This document shows positions 1-6,767 of a stretch of DNA of 29,491 nucleotides, piece after piece; the first letter of the stretch is position 1, and each line of letters opens with the position of its first letter. The translations under genes were made by a program, and so were the position numbers. The notes beneath the pieces are model-generated. The model saw only the letters and a program-made list of their open reading frames with translations. It made no database searches and was not told the origin of the DNA. This stretch comes from DASUMF01 sp040510575. GTDB taxonomy: Bacteria; Actinomycetota; Acidimicrobiia; IMCC26256; DASPTH01. Where the stretch lies: the NCBI GenBank assembly GCA_040510575.1, contig JBEVIU010000125.1:1-29491 (forward strand). Direction: 5' to 3'.

Positions 1-894
1 ATCCTGCTCACCGCAGCCATCGGCCGCAGGGTCTCGAAGAACCGGTGGACACCCGTGGTGGCGGCCGGCATCGTCGCGCTCGTCCCGAAGTTCGTGTTCC
101 TGTCGGGGGTGGTGAACAACGACAACCTGGCGATCACGCTCGCTGCCGCGGCCACGCTGCTCTCGGTCGTGATGGTCACCGAGGTGTTGACACCGCGCCG
201 AGAGCTGGCCGCGGCGATCGGCTTGGGCAGCCTGGGCGGCCTCCTCGCCATCACGAAATTCACGACCCTGCCGCTCATCGCCGCGTGGGTGCTCACGCTG
301 CTCCTCGCGCGGTTGCGGTCGCGCCTCGTGTGCCTCGCCGCGTTCGTCGGGTCGTTCCTGCTCCTCAGCGGCTGGTGGTTCTGGATGAACATCGATCGCT
401 ACGGCGATCCGTTGGCCAAGCGGGCGAGCGAGGAGCACATCCGGGGCAAGTTCTTCATCGAGCTCGTGGGTGACTTCTCGATGCACCGGATGGTCGTCGA
501 GGTCCCGCGAGCGATCTGGTGGCAGTTCTTCTACACGTCGGGATGGAACGGCTTCCGCTGGTCGGACCGCTGGTACGTCCCCTTCTGGGGCCTGCTCCTC
601 GTCGGCCTCGTCGGCCTCGCCGTCAAGTTGCCGAGCACAGGTCGACGAGTGTTGCTCGTGCTCGCAGCGGTCGGAGTCTGCTCCTTGGCCTCGGTGTGGA
701 TGGTGGCGATCAGCAACACCAGCGTGCAGGCCCGCTACGCGCTGACCGGGCTCCCCGCGGTCGCCACGCTCGCGGCGCTCGGGTACGAACGTCTCCGCAT
801 CCCAGTGATGCTGCGGTTCGCCCTGCCGTTGATCGGTGTCATCGGAATCCTCGTCGCACTGCACAACGATGTGTTCGACGCGTTCCGGACGTGA
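1..894 (+). CDS. Multi-pass membrane protein, GT-C glycosyltransferase / DUF2142-like (C-terminal part)
   Basis: The frame is open from the first base, so the gene begins outside the window; the visible part is 297 residues and ends in TGA. It is very hydrophobic, with about seven to eight membrane segments separated by short basic loops. The segment SGVVNNDNLAI near residues 37-47 resembles the loop after an early helix in DUF2142 and GT39-like polyprenyl-sugar-dependent transferases. The extracytoplasmic stretch near residues 140-200 is rich in Trp and Tyr (WFWMNIDRYGDPL, FYTSGWNGFRWSDRWY). I infer a membrane-embedded sugar transferase or related polytopic protein. The catalytic acidic loop expected near the N-terminus is not in the window, so function stays open. 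Its stop lies 9 bp from the stop of the convergent sigma factor gene. Confidence 0.7.
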   Translation: MLLTAAIGRRVSKNRWTPVVAAGIVALVPKFVFLSGVVNNDNLAITLAAAATLLSVVMVTEVLTPRRELAAAIGLGSLGGLLAITKFTTLPLIAAWVLTLLLARLRSRLVCLAAFVGSFLLLSGWWFWMNIDRYGDPLAKRASEEHIRGKFFIELVGDFSMHRMVVEVPRAIWWQFFYTSGWNGFRWSDRWYVPFWGLLLVGLVGLAVKLPSTGRRVLLVLAAVGVCSLASVWMVAISNTSVQARYALTGLPAVATLAALGYERLRIPVMLRFALPLIGVIGILVALHNDVFDAFRT

Positions 895-903
895 TCGCCT
901 CGC

Positions 904-2253
904 TCAGCTGAGCCCGCCGTCGACGGCGGCGCGCACGGTCGCATCGAGCGAGGCATCCAGGCGCGTCGTCAGGTAGCGCCGCTCCGCTGCAGACGGCCCG
1001 AGCGCGAGCGCACCTCGGTAGGCGTCGGCAGCCTCGGCATGACGCCCGAGACGACGGAGCAGATCGGCGCGAGTGGCCGGCAGCAGGTGGTACCCCGCGA
1101 GTGCTCCGGAACGTTCGAGGTCGTCGAGCACCGGGAGCGCGGCATCGGGCCCATACGCCATCGCGATGGCGACGGCGCGGTTGAGTGCGACCACCGGTGT
1201 GGGCGTCATGCGCGCGAGCTCGTCGTACAACGTCGCGATCTCCACCCAGTCGGTCGTAGCCGCGTCGGGCGCCGACACGTGACAGGCCATGATCGCCGCG
1301 TGAACCTGATGCGGCCCCGGTCGCCCGTACCGGAGCGCCGCGTCGAGCGAGGCGATGCCCTCGTCGAGGAGCTCGCGGTCCCAGCGGGTGCGGTCCTGAT
1401 CTTCGAGCGTGATGAGGTCCCCTGCGGCGTCGACACGCGCGTCGCGTCGGGCGTCGTGCAGCAACAGCAGCGCGAGGAGACCTCGCGCTTCGGGCTCGTC
1501 GGGCATGAGCGACACGAGGATGCGCGTGAGCCGGATCGCCTCCGCGCACAGCCCGACCCGCACGTGGTCGTCACCGCTCGATGCCGCGTAGCCCTCGTTG
1601 AACAAGAGCGAGAGCACGCCGAGCACGGCGCGGAGTCGGTCGGGCAGGACGTGCGCGGGTGGGATGCGGTACGGGATCCCGGCGTGGCGGATCTTGCGCT
1701 TCGCGCGCACCAGGCGTTGTGCCATCGTCGCCTCCGACACCACGAACGCCCGGGCGATCTCCTGCGTCGTCAGCCCGGCGAGCGTGCGGAGCGTGAGCGC
1801 GACTTGAGCATCGAGCGCGAGCGCGGGGTGACAACAGGTGAAGATGAGCCGGAGTCGATCGTCGGCGATGCCGGCATCGTCGGCCATGCCAGTACCGAGC
1901 TCCAACGGCTCGTCTGCCTCCGTGCCCGACGACATCGCGACCGCCTCCAGCTTCCGTGCGCCCGTCGCGACACGCCGCAACCGATCGACGGCCCGGTTGC
2001 GTGCGGTGGTCGTGAGCCACGCGCCGGGATTGCGCGGGACACCGTCGCTCGGCCAGTGCTCGAGCGCCGCGGCGAAGGCGTCCTGCGCGCAGTCCTCGGC
2101 GAGGTCCCAGTCGCCGGTCGTCCGGATGAGCGTGGCGACGATGCGCCCCCACTCGTCACGGAACGCCGACGCGAGCGCGACCTCGACCGCGCGCTCGCCG
2201 CCGTCGGGGCCGTCGGGATCGCGGGCTCCGAAGGAGTCCGCTACATCTCCCAG
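904..2253 (-). CDS. ECF RNA polymerase sigma factor, ECF42-like, with long C-terminal extension
   Basis: The protein has sigma region 2 (about residues 30-95, with DLAEDCAQDAFAAAL and AWLTTTARNRAVDRLRR), the signature FTCCHPALALDAQVALTLR, then sigma region 4 helix-turn-helix (about 145-190, LTTQEIARAFVVSEATMAQRL). A helical, TPR-like extension of roughly 250 residues follows, including SLLFNEGYAAS. This layout and the adjacent DGPF gene are characteristic of the ECF42 group, which has no anti-sigma factor and needs its C-terminal extension. No ATG, GTG or TTG lies in this frame between the in-frame stop at 2401-2403 and residue 92 (TTG at 1978-1980, inside region 2). The CTG at 2251-2253, overlapping the end of the DGPF gene, is therefore given as a tentative start (449 residues). 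Translation is probably coupled to the upstream gene. The family assignment is firm; the start is not. Confidence 0.85.
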   Translation of the reverse strand: MGDVADSFGARDPDGPDGGERAVEVALASAFRDEWGRIVATLIRTTGDWDLAEDCAQDAFAAALEHWPSDGVPRNPGAWLTTTARNRAVDRLRRVATGARKLEAVAMSSGTEADEPLELGTGMADDAGIADDRLRLIFTCCHPALALDAQVALTLRTLAGLTTQEIARAFVVSEATMAQRLVRAKRKIRHAGIPYRIPPAHVLPDRLRAVLGVLSLLFNEGYAASSGDDHVRVGLCAEAIRLTRILVSLMPDEPEARGLLALLLLHDARRDARVDAAGDLITLEDQDRTRWDRELLDEGIASLDAALRYGRPGPHQVHAAIMACHVSAPDAATTDWVEIATLYDELARMTPTPVVALNRAVAIAMAYGPDAALPVLDDLERSGALAGYHLLPATRADLLRRLGRHAEAADAYRGALALGPSAAERRYLTTRLDASLDATVRAAVDGGLS

Positions 2254-2588
2254 ATCGGCCGCACTTCGATCGTCCCGAATTGTGCCCCCGGGATCTTCGC
2301 TGCGATCTCGACCGCTTCGTCGAGGTCCTTGCAGTCGACGAGGTAGAAACCGCCCATCTGCTCCTTGGTCTCGGCGAACGGTCCGTCGGCGGTGAGCACC
2401 TCACCGTCGCGCACCTGCACGGTGGTCGCGTCGGTGGTTGGGTAGAGACGCTCGCCTCCCTGGAGCACACCGCGCTTGGCCATGTCCTCGCTGAACGCCA
2501 TGTACTCGTTGTGCATCGCCTCGGACTCGGCCGGGCTGGCCGCGGCCATGGCGCTCTCGTCGGTGCAGATCAGCAGTGCGTATCGCAC
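2241..2588 (-). CDS. DGPF / YCII-domain protein (partner of ECF42 sigma factor)
   Basis: A 115-residue protein with the diagnostic DGPFAETKE motif at residues 68-76, followed by QMGGFYLVDCKDLDEA. This is the YCII-like ferredoxin-like fold commonly annotated as YCII-related or DGPF domain. The start is GTG, with a strong ribosome-binding site GGAGGA six bases upstream (2595-2600 on this strand). Its last 13 bases overlap the tentative start of the sigma factor gene, so the two are co-transcribed. In ECF42 loci these genes are thought to be the main regulatory target of the sigma factor, and a matching promoter motif lies about 50 bp upstream. The biochemical role is unknown; YCII folds have a conserved pocket, but no reaction is established for this subgroup. 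Confidence 0.93.
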   Translation of the reverse strand: MRYALLICTDESAMAAASPAESEAMHNEYMAFSEDMAKRGVLQGGERLYPTTDATTVQVRDGEVLTADGPFAETKEQMGGFYLVDCKDLDEAVEIAAKIPGAQFGTIEVRPIWEM

Positions 2589-2640
2589 GGTGGTTCCTCC
2601 TCGATTTCCGGTCGGTCGATCTCCGTTGGTCTACGAGAAC

Positions 2641-2666
2641 GACGAACAGAGCAACGGGAATCGACA
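2641..2666 (-). promoter_or_regulatory. Candidate ECF42-type promoter of the DGPF-sigma operon
   Basis: On the minus strand, TGTCGA (2661-2666) is followed by a 16-base spacer and CGTC (2641-2644). This matches the -35 TGTCGA and -10 CG(A/T)C elements that I recall being described for ECF42 promoters. It lies about 52 bases upstream of the DGPF start codon, leaving a leader of about 45 bases that contains the GGAGGA site. The inference is autoregulation of the DGPF-sigma operon. Confidence 0.6.
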
Positions 2667-2689
2667 GACCATCGGGAGATTTCTCGGTC

Positions 2690-3706
2690 TCACGGCGCGT
2701 CTTCCAGAGCGCCGTCCGGACGGCGTGCGAACCGGGACGGGTTGTGACCGTGCACGGGCTCCTCGGAGCGCCACGGCCAGCCGCCGAAACCGGTGGCGCG
2801 GTAGTCGGCGATGGCCTGCTCGATCCCCGCGTCGTCGTTCATCACGAAGGGTCCGTGCTGGGTGACCGGCTGACTGATCGGCCGTCCCTGGAGGACCAAC
2901 ACCTCCGCCGGTTCGTCGGCCGAGACCTCGAGCTCGGCGTCGCTGCGCACGACCGCACCGGTTCCGGCGCCCAGCGGCTCGTCGCCGATGTGCACGTCAC
3001 CGCCCTCGAACGCGTACAAGGTGCGCACGGTCGCCTCCCCGCGACACGGCGGCAGCACCAGGGACGCACCGCCGTCGAGGTGAAGGTGCCAGATAGCGAC
3101 TTCGGTGTCGGGGTGCGACGCCCATGAGCTCGGCGGCGGTGAGGGCGGGACCAAGTGGTCGAGCGCACCGGCGATCACCGTGATCTCGGCGCGGGTGCCG
3201 TCCGCGCCGGTGACCACCCGGCGTGGGATGTCGGCGTCCCAGAGGATCGCGAAATACGGATCGGCGAGCTTGTCCTCAGCCGGGAGGTTCAACCAGATCT
3301 GGAACAGCTCGAGCGGGTTGTCGTCGTCGGGATCGAGGAGCGGGAACATCTCCGAATGGACGATCCCGCTCCCCGCGGTGAGCCACTGGACGTCACCTCG
3401 ACCGAAACGAGCCTGCGCCCCGAGCGAGTCGGCGTGATCGACGAGACCCTGACGGACGTAGGTCACGGTCTCGAACCCTCGGTGCGGGTGCGGCGGGAAA
3501 CCGGGCACGTCGTGTCCGTGGTACATGCGCCAGCCGTCGATGCCCTCGAAGTCTTGACCCAGATCGCGCTCGGCCAAGGAGACGTCCGGCCCGAACGAGT
3601 CGTTGGCCGGCGGGTAGGCGTCGTCGTGATGCACGCAGAACAAGAAGGGATCGATCGTCGGCCACTGGAAGCCGAGTTCGAACCGCTGGACGACGAGATC
3701 AGCCAC
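2690..3706 (-). CDS. Pirin family protein
   Basis: A 338-residue bicupin. The N-terminal cupin carries the pirin metal-site pattern: His73 and His75 in PHPHRGFETVTYV, then His117 and Glu119 in GSGIVHSEM, equivalent to the three His and one Glu that hold Fe(II) in human pirin. The middle holds the family segment LFQIWLNLPAEDKLADPYFAILW, and the C-terminal cupin ends near GRPISQPVTQHGPFVMND. Bacterial pirins act as quercetinases or as redox or metabolic modulators; the substrate here cannot be told. The frame runs open far upstream, but homology begins at the GTG at 3704-3706, which sits six bases after a TATGCT box (leaderless pattern). It is transcribed toward the DGPF gene with a 101-bp gap and may be a separate unit. 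It is divergent from the VOC gene. Confidence 0.93.
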   Translation of the reverse strand: MADLVVQRFELGFQWPTIDPFLFCVHHDDAYPPANDSFGPDVSLAERDLGQDFEGIDGWRMYHGHDVPGFPPHPHRGFETVTYVRQGLVDHADSLGAQARFGRGDVQWLTAGSGIVHSEMFPLLDPDDDNPLELFQIWLNLPAEDKLADPYFAILWDADIPRRVVTGADGTRAEITVIAGALDHLVPPSPPPSSWASHPDTEVAIWHLHLDGGASLVLPPCRGEATVRTLYAFEGGDVHIGDEPLGAGTGAVVRSDAELEVSADEPAEVLVLQGRPISQPVTQHGPFVMNDDAGIEQAIADYRATGFGGWPWRSEEPVHGHNPSRFARRPDGALEDAP

Positions 3707-3712
3707 GCGGCG

Positions 3713-3718
3713 AGCATA
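3713..3718 (-). promoter_or_regulatory. -10 box of pirin gene, leaderless type
   Basis: TATGCT on the minus strand, six bases before the GTG start of pirin. This is the spacing expected when the transcript begins at or next to the start codon. There is no Shine-Dalgarno sequence ahead of this GTG and no convincing -35 box. Confidence 0.5.
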
Positions 3719-3749
3719 CGACCGCGGCGACACGGGCCGGTGGGGCGCA

Positions 3750-3810
3750 CCGATGCTCGAACGGTACGGTGCGCCGACGTGTGAGTCGGTGGCGTAGACC
3801 CGAGCATCGG
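3750..3810. repeat. Perfect 10-bp inverted repeat in the pirin/VOC divergent region
   Basis: CCGATGCTCG (3750-3759) and CGAGCATCGG (3801-3810) are exact reverse complements separated by 41 bases. Inside lies a shorter stem, CCGAC (3774-3778) with GTCGG (3785-3789). In the VOC transcript this would be a two-tier hairpin ending just before the GTGAGGAG ribosome-binding site (3817-3824). As DNA it could be a pair of operator half-sites. Confidence 0.5.
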
Positions 3811-3829
3811 GTCGGCGTGAGGAGTTGGC

Positions 3830-4726
3830 ATGAGCTCGGAGTTCCGGATCGGCAAGCTGTTCCACCTCACGCCCCTCGTCGACAGCCTCGCCGACGCCGA
3901 GCGCTTCTTCGACAGCGTCTTCTCTCCGCACTGCATGATGCGCAACTACTCGCCGCACTGGCATCGCGACGCGGCGATCTACATCATCAGCGGCACGTCG
4001 ATCGAGCCCATGGAGTGCTACGGGCCACGCGAGGGCGAGGCCCAGGGCTCGAGTTGGTACCGCTACGTGCAGAAGAACGGACCGCGTGTCCACAACACCG
4101 CCTTCTACGTCGAGAACCCCGACGCGCTCGCTCGGCGTTTCGCCGAGGTCGGTGTGCGCACCACCGACGGTGGCGCGCCGGGCGCCGTGTTCGCGCATCC
4201 GAAGGACACGCCGGGGATGCTCGAATTCTCGACCGACACGTACTGGCGCGACGTCGACCCGCGCTTCAGCCCGCACTGGGACGCGTTCGCAGCCGACTTC
4301 TGGTCGCGCCATCCGCTCGGTGTCGCACGCCTGTCGCACATCACCACGGTGGTGCACGACGCCGAGGCAGCGAAGAAGTTCTTCGTCGATGTGCTCGACG
4401 CGGTACCGCTCGACGCGCAATCGTCAACGGTCGACGCTGCGACGGCCACGTTCGTCATGGTCGGTGAGGACACCGTGCTGGAACTGGCGCAGCCGACTGA
4501 CGCGTCGTCCCCGCTCGCAGCGACCCTCGACACCGTGGGCCAGGTGGTCACCAACGTGACCTTCACGGTCGGCGACGTCGAGCAGGCGGCGACGTTCCTC
4601 GAGCGCACCCCGGCGTCGATCCTCTCGACCTCGGATCACGAGATCGTGCTCGACGGCACCACCACGTGGAACACCGAGTTCCGGTTCACCGACCGCGTGT
4701 TGGCCGGCGATCCCCGCGTCGGCTGA
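3830..4726 (+). CDS. VOC (glyoxalase/dioxygenase superfamily) protein with two VOC domains
   Basis: A 298-residue protein made of two vicinal-oxygen-chelate domains. The first covers about residues 8-128 (begins KLFHLTPLVDSLADAERFFDSVF, contains HNTAFYVENPDALARRFAEVGVR, closes with a Glu in GMLEFSTDTYW). The second covers about 160-290 (begins LSHITTVVHDAEAAKKFFVDVL). His13, the His of HNTAFYV and the Glu of MLEF sit where metal ligands lie in glyoxalase and extradiol-dioxygenase enzymes, so the N-terminal half may bind metal; the second half looks more degenerate. Start ATG follows a GTGAGGAG ribosome-binding site. The substrate cannot be assigned. It is the only gene in its unit, divergent from pirin and convergent with the gene at 4778. 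Confidence 0.9.
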   Translation: MSSEFRIGKLFHLTPLVDSLADAERFFDSVFSPHCMMRNYSPHWHRDAAIYIISGTSIEPMECYGPREGEAQGSSWYRYVQKNGPRVHNTAFYVENPDALARRFAEVGVRTTDGGAPGAVFAHPKDTPGMLEFSTDTYWRDVDPRFSPHWDAFAADFWSRHPLGVARLSHITTVVHDAEAAKKFFVDVLDAVPLDAQSSTVDAATATFVMVGEDTVLELAQPTDASSPLAATLDTVGQVVTNVTFTVGDVEQAATFLERTPASILSTSDHEIVLDGTTTWNTEFRFTDRVLAGDPRVG

Positions 4727-4729
4727 ATC

Positions 4730-4747
4730 GGCGCGTGGCGCCGCGCC
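4730..4747. terminator. Small hairpin between convergent genes (possible terminator)
   Basis: GGCGCG and CGCGCC pair around a six-base loop just after the stop of the VOC gene, in the 51-bp convergent gap. There is no T-tract on either side, so this is only a candidate; short GC stems are expected by chance in this DNA. Confidence 0.3.
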
Positions 4748-4777
4748 TCGGTCAGTCTCGGATGCTTCAACCGCTCG

Positions 4778-6478
4778 TCAGTGGGCGCCGCTGAGGTAGT
4801 CGTGCACCGAACGAACTGCGCTGGAGCCCTCCCCCACCGCCGCCGCCACGCGCTTCAACGAGCCGCGCCGCACGTCGCCCACCGCGAACACTCCGGGGAC
4901 CGAAGTCTCGAACGGCAGTGGCTCGCGTGACTGGAACTCAGGATCCGTGAGCGCCGTCTCCATGAGCGCGCGGTCGGTGAGCACGAAACCGCGCTCGTCG
5001 AGCTCGACCGCGCCGTCGAGCCAACCGGTGGCCGGCTCGGCGCCGATGAAGCAGAACAACCCGGCGCAGGGAACGTCGCTCGTGGTGCCGGTCGTCGTCT
5101 CGACGAGCGTCACCGACTCGAGGAAACGATCACCCGCGAGGGCACGGACCTCGGTGGTGGTCCGCAGCATGATCCGTGGGTCAGCATCGATCCGCTCGAC
5201 GAGGTAACGCGACATGCTGGCCGCGAGGTCGCTCCGTCGGACCGCGATCGAGACCGCACACCCGTGTTGCGCGAGGTAGATCGCGGCCTGCCCGGCAGAG
5301 TTGCCACCACCGACCACGACGACCGACGAACCTGCGCAGAGCCGTGCCTCCAGGTCGGTCGCCGCGTAGTACACGCCGGCGCCCTCGAATCGTTCGAGGT
5401 CGTCGACTGCGAGGCGCTGATACCGGGCGCCGGAGGCGATGATCACGGCCCGGGCCGGGATCTCACTGTCGTCGGCGAGCAACACGGCATGGAACCCTGA
5501 CTCGGTCCGGAGCCCGATCGCAGCACACGGCGAGTTCAATCGCGCACCCAGCCGCTGCGCCTGGATCGCGGTGCGCGACGCGAGGTCTTCGCCCGAGATG
5601 CCGTTGGGAAAGCCGGCGTAATTCTCGATGCGTGAGCTCGCGCCGGCCTGGCCGCCGGTCCCGACCGCATCGATCGAGACCGTGTCGAGTCCTTCCGACG
5701 CTCCGTACACCGAGGCAGCGAGACCCGCAGGACCACTCCCGACGACGACGAGATCGAACACGTACCCCGGTGGTGATCGGAACGTGAGCCCGAGGTGGTC
5801 GGCGAATTCCCCCGGCGACGGATGACGAAGTGTCAGCGTCGACGTGACGACGACCGGGGTGTCGCGGCTCCGCAATCCCATGCTCGCGAGGAGGACATCG
5901 ACGTCGTCCGCATCCTCGAGGTCGATCCACTCGTAGACCAGGTTGCTCCGCGCCGCGAACGACCGCAGCGCCATGGCCTCCGGTGAGAAGCGCGACCCGA
6001 TGATGCGCACCGCCCGGTTGCCTGGTCCGGCGCGCAGGAGCTCGCGGCGCGCCATCAGCGCGCGGAAGATCACATCCGCGAGTTCGGGGTTCGAGCTCAT
6101 CAGGCGGCGAAAGTCGTCGAGCGGGATGCGGAGCACGCGGCCGGGGCGGGCCATCGTCGCCGTGAGGTACGGCCGCTGCCCGGTGAGCAGGTTCAGCTCG
6201 CCCAGGAACCGCCCAGGGCCGTGCGTCACGATCACATGGTCACCGGTGTCGTCGCTGCGCACGATGTCGACGGCGCCTTCGAGCACCACGTAGAAGTCGT
6301 ACGACGCGTCGCCGGCTCGGAACAGCACGTCACCGGCGTCGACTGCGCGCTCCACGCCGTACCCCTGCAACGCGAGCAGTGCTTCGGCGCTGAGCTCGGG
6401 TGCTGCAGGATCGGGGAGCACGTACTCCGCGTGCTCCGGATCCGATTCCGTCGGGTCGACCTGCGGCAGCTCGCTCAC
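4778..6478 (-). CDS. Cyclic-nucleotide-binding domain fused to thioredoxin-reductase-like FAD oxidoreductase (no redox Cys pair)
   Basis: 566 residues in three modules. Residues 24-145 are a cNMP-binding beta-roll, with the phosphate-cassette-like segment GELNLLTGQRPYLTA at 93-107. Residues 155-235 are a glutaredoxin/thioredoxin-like fold (RIIGSRFSPEAMALRSF) without a CxxC. Residues 240-566 are a thioredoxin-reductase-like flavoprotein with FAD motif GSGPAG (247-252), NADPH motif GGGNSAGQ (390-397) and C-terminal VFAVGDVRRGSLKR. Where thioredoxin reductase has its CxxC, this protein has YYAATDLEARL (370-380). It should bind FAD and NAD(P)H but cannot perform dithiol-relay chemistry. The frame stays open upstream to 6607; GTG at 6476-6478 is preferred because homology starts nearby and a TACCGT box lies six bases ahead. 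The physiological acceptor is unknown. Confidence 0.92.
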   Translation of the reverse strand: MSELPQVDPTESDPEHAEYVLPDPAAPELSAEALLALQGYGVERAVDAGDVLFRAGDASYDFYVVLEGAVDIVRSDDTGDHVIVTHGPGRFLGELNLLTGQRPYLTATMARPGRVLRIPLDDFRRLMSSNPELADVIFRALMARRELLRAGPGNRAVRIIGSRFSPEAMALRSFAARSNLVYEWIDLEDADDVDVLLASMGLRSRDTPVVVTSTLTLRHPSPGEFADHLGLTFRSPPGYVFDLVVVGSGPAGLAASVYGASEGLDTVSIDAVGTGGQAGASSRIENYAGFPNGISGEDLASRTAIQAQRLGARLNSPCAAIGLRTESGFHAVLLADDSEIPARAVIIASGARYQRLAVDDLERFEGAGVYYAATDLEARLCAGSSVVVVGGGNSAGQAAIYLAQHGCAVSIAVRRSDLAASMSRYLVERIDADPRIMLRTTTEVRALAGDRFLESVTLVETTTGTTSDVPCAGLFCFIGAEPATGWLDGAVELDERGFVLTDRALMETALTDPEFQSREPLPFETSVPGVFAVGDVRRGSLKRVAAAVGEGSSAVRSVHDYLSGAH

Positions 6479-6484
6479 CCCGCC

Positions 6485-6490
6485 ACGGTA
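6485..6490 (-). promoter_or_regulatory. -10 box of the cNMP-flavoprotein gene, leaderless type
   Basis: TACCGT on the minus strand lies exactly six bases before the GTG at 6476-6478, the same geometry as at pirin, ilvA, zwf and the aldo/keto reductase. No clear -35 element is visible. Confidence 0.4.
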
Positions 6491-6494
6491 CCGG

Positions 6495-6536
6495 GGGCGC
6501 GCGCGGTGACCCGGCGGATGCTGGGCGCGCGCAGTG
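6495..6536. repeat. Two near-identical 14-bp direct repeats in a divergent intergenic region
   Basis: GGGCGCGCGCGGTG (6495-6508) and GGGCGCGCGCAGTG (6523-6536) differ at one base and start 28 bp apart, upstream of the cNMP-flavoprotein gene and of the small protein at 6635. A second pair, GTGCCGGTC at 6597-6605 and 6613-6621, lies closer to the plus-strand start. They could be regulator sites; low complexity in GC-rich DNA is the main alternative. Confidence 0.35.
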
Positions 6537-6634
6537 CGGAGGGTGTATTCATGTCCTGTCACCGCAGGAGACGCAATCGTGCGGTGGTCGTGTGGTGTGC
6601 CGGTCATGAAGCGTGCCGGTCGGTGAGGTGTGGC

Positions 6635-6763
6635 ATGGGTGCGATCGGGAAGCCGAAGCGTGAGATCTTCATCCCCCTCCCTCCCGCGACGGCGCCGGTT
6701 CCCGCGCCCGAGCCCGCGCCGCTCCCCGAACCGCGCCCCGAACCGGTGCCGGTAGGCGTGTGA
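6635..6763 (+). CDS. Small Pro/Glu-rich protein, 42 residues, unknown function
   Basis: ATG at 6635 follows a GTGAGGTG ribosome-binding site with five bases of spacing and opens a 42-codon frame ending in TGA. The N-terminus MGAIGKPKREIFIPLP is basic; the rest is an alternating Pro/Glu/Ala tail (PEPAP, PEPRPEPVPV) that must be extended and unstructured. Four bases separate its stop from the GTG of the following zinc-ribbon membrane protein, so they are almost certainly co-expressed. I recall similar short Pro/Glu-rich proteins annotated as hypothetical in actinobacteria but know no function. It may be a linker or adaptor for its neighbour. The clean start signal and operon spacing support it as a real gene; composition alone would not. 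Confidence 0.6.
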   Translation: MGAIGKPKREIFIPLPPATAPVPAPEPAPLPEPRPEPVPVGV

Positions 6764-6767
6764 TCAC

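Noticed and set aside
1039..2346. A 435-codon plus-strand frame over the sigma factor
   Set aside because: The minus-strand frame carries clear sigma regions 2 and 4; this one is Arg/Val-rich with no domain.
3707..4420. Upstream extension of the pirin frame to a 576-residue protein
   Set aside because: It would run antisense through the VOC gene; pirin homology starts at the GTG at 3704-3706.
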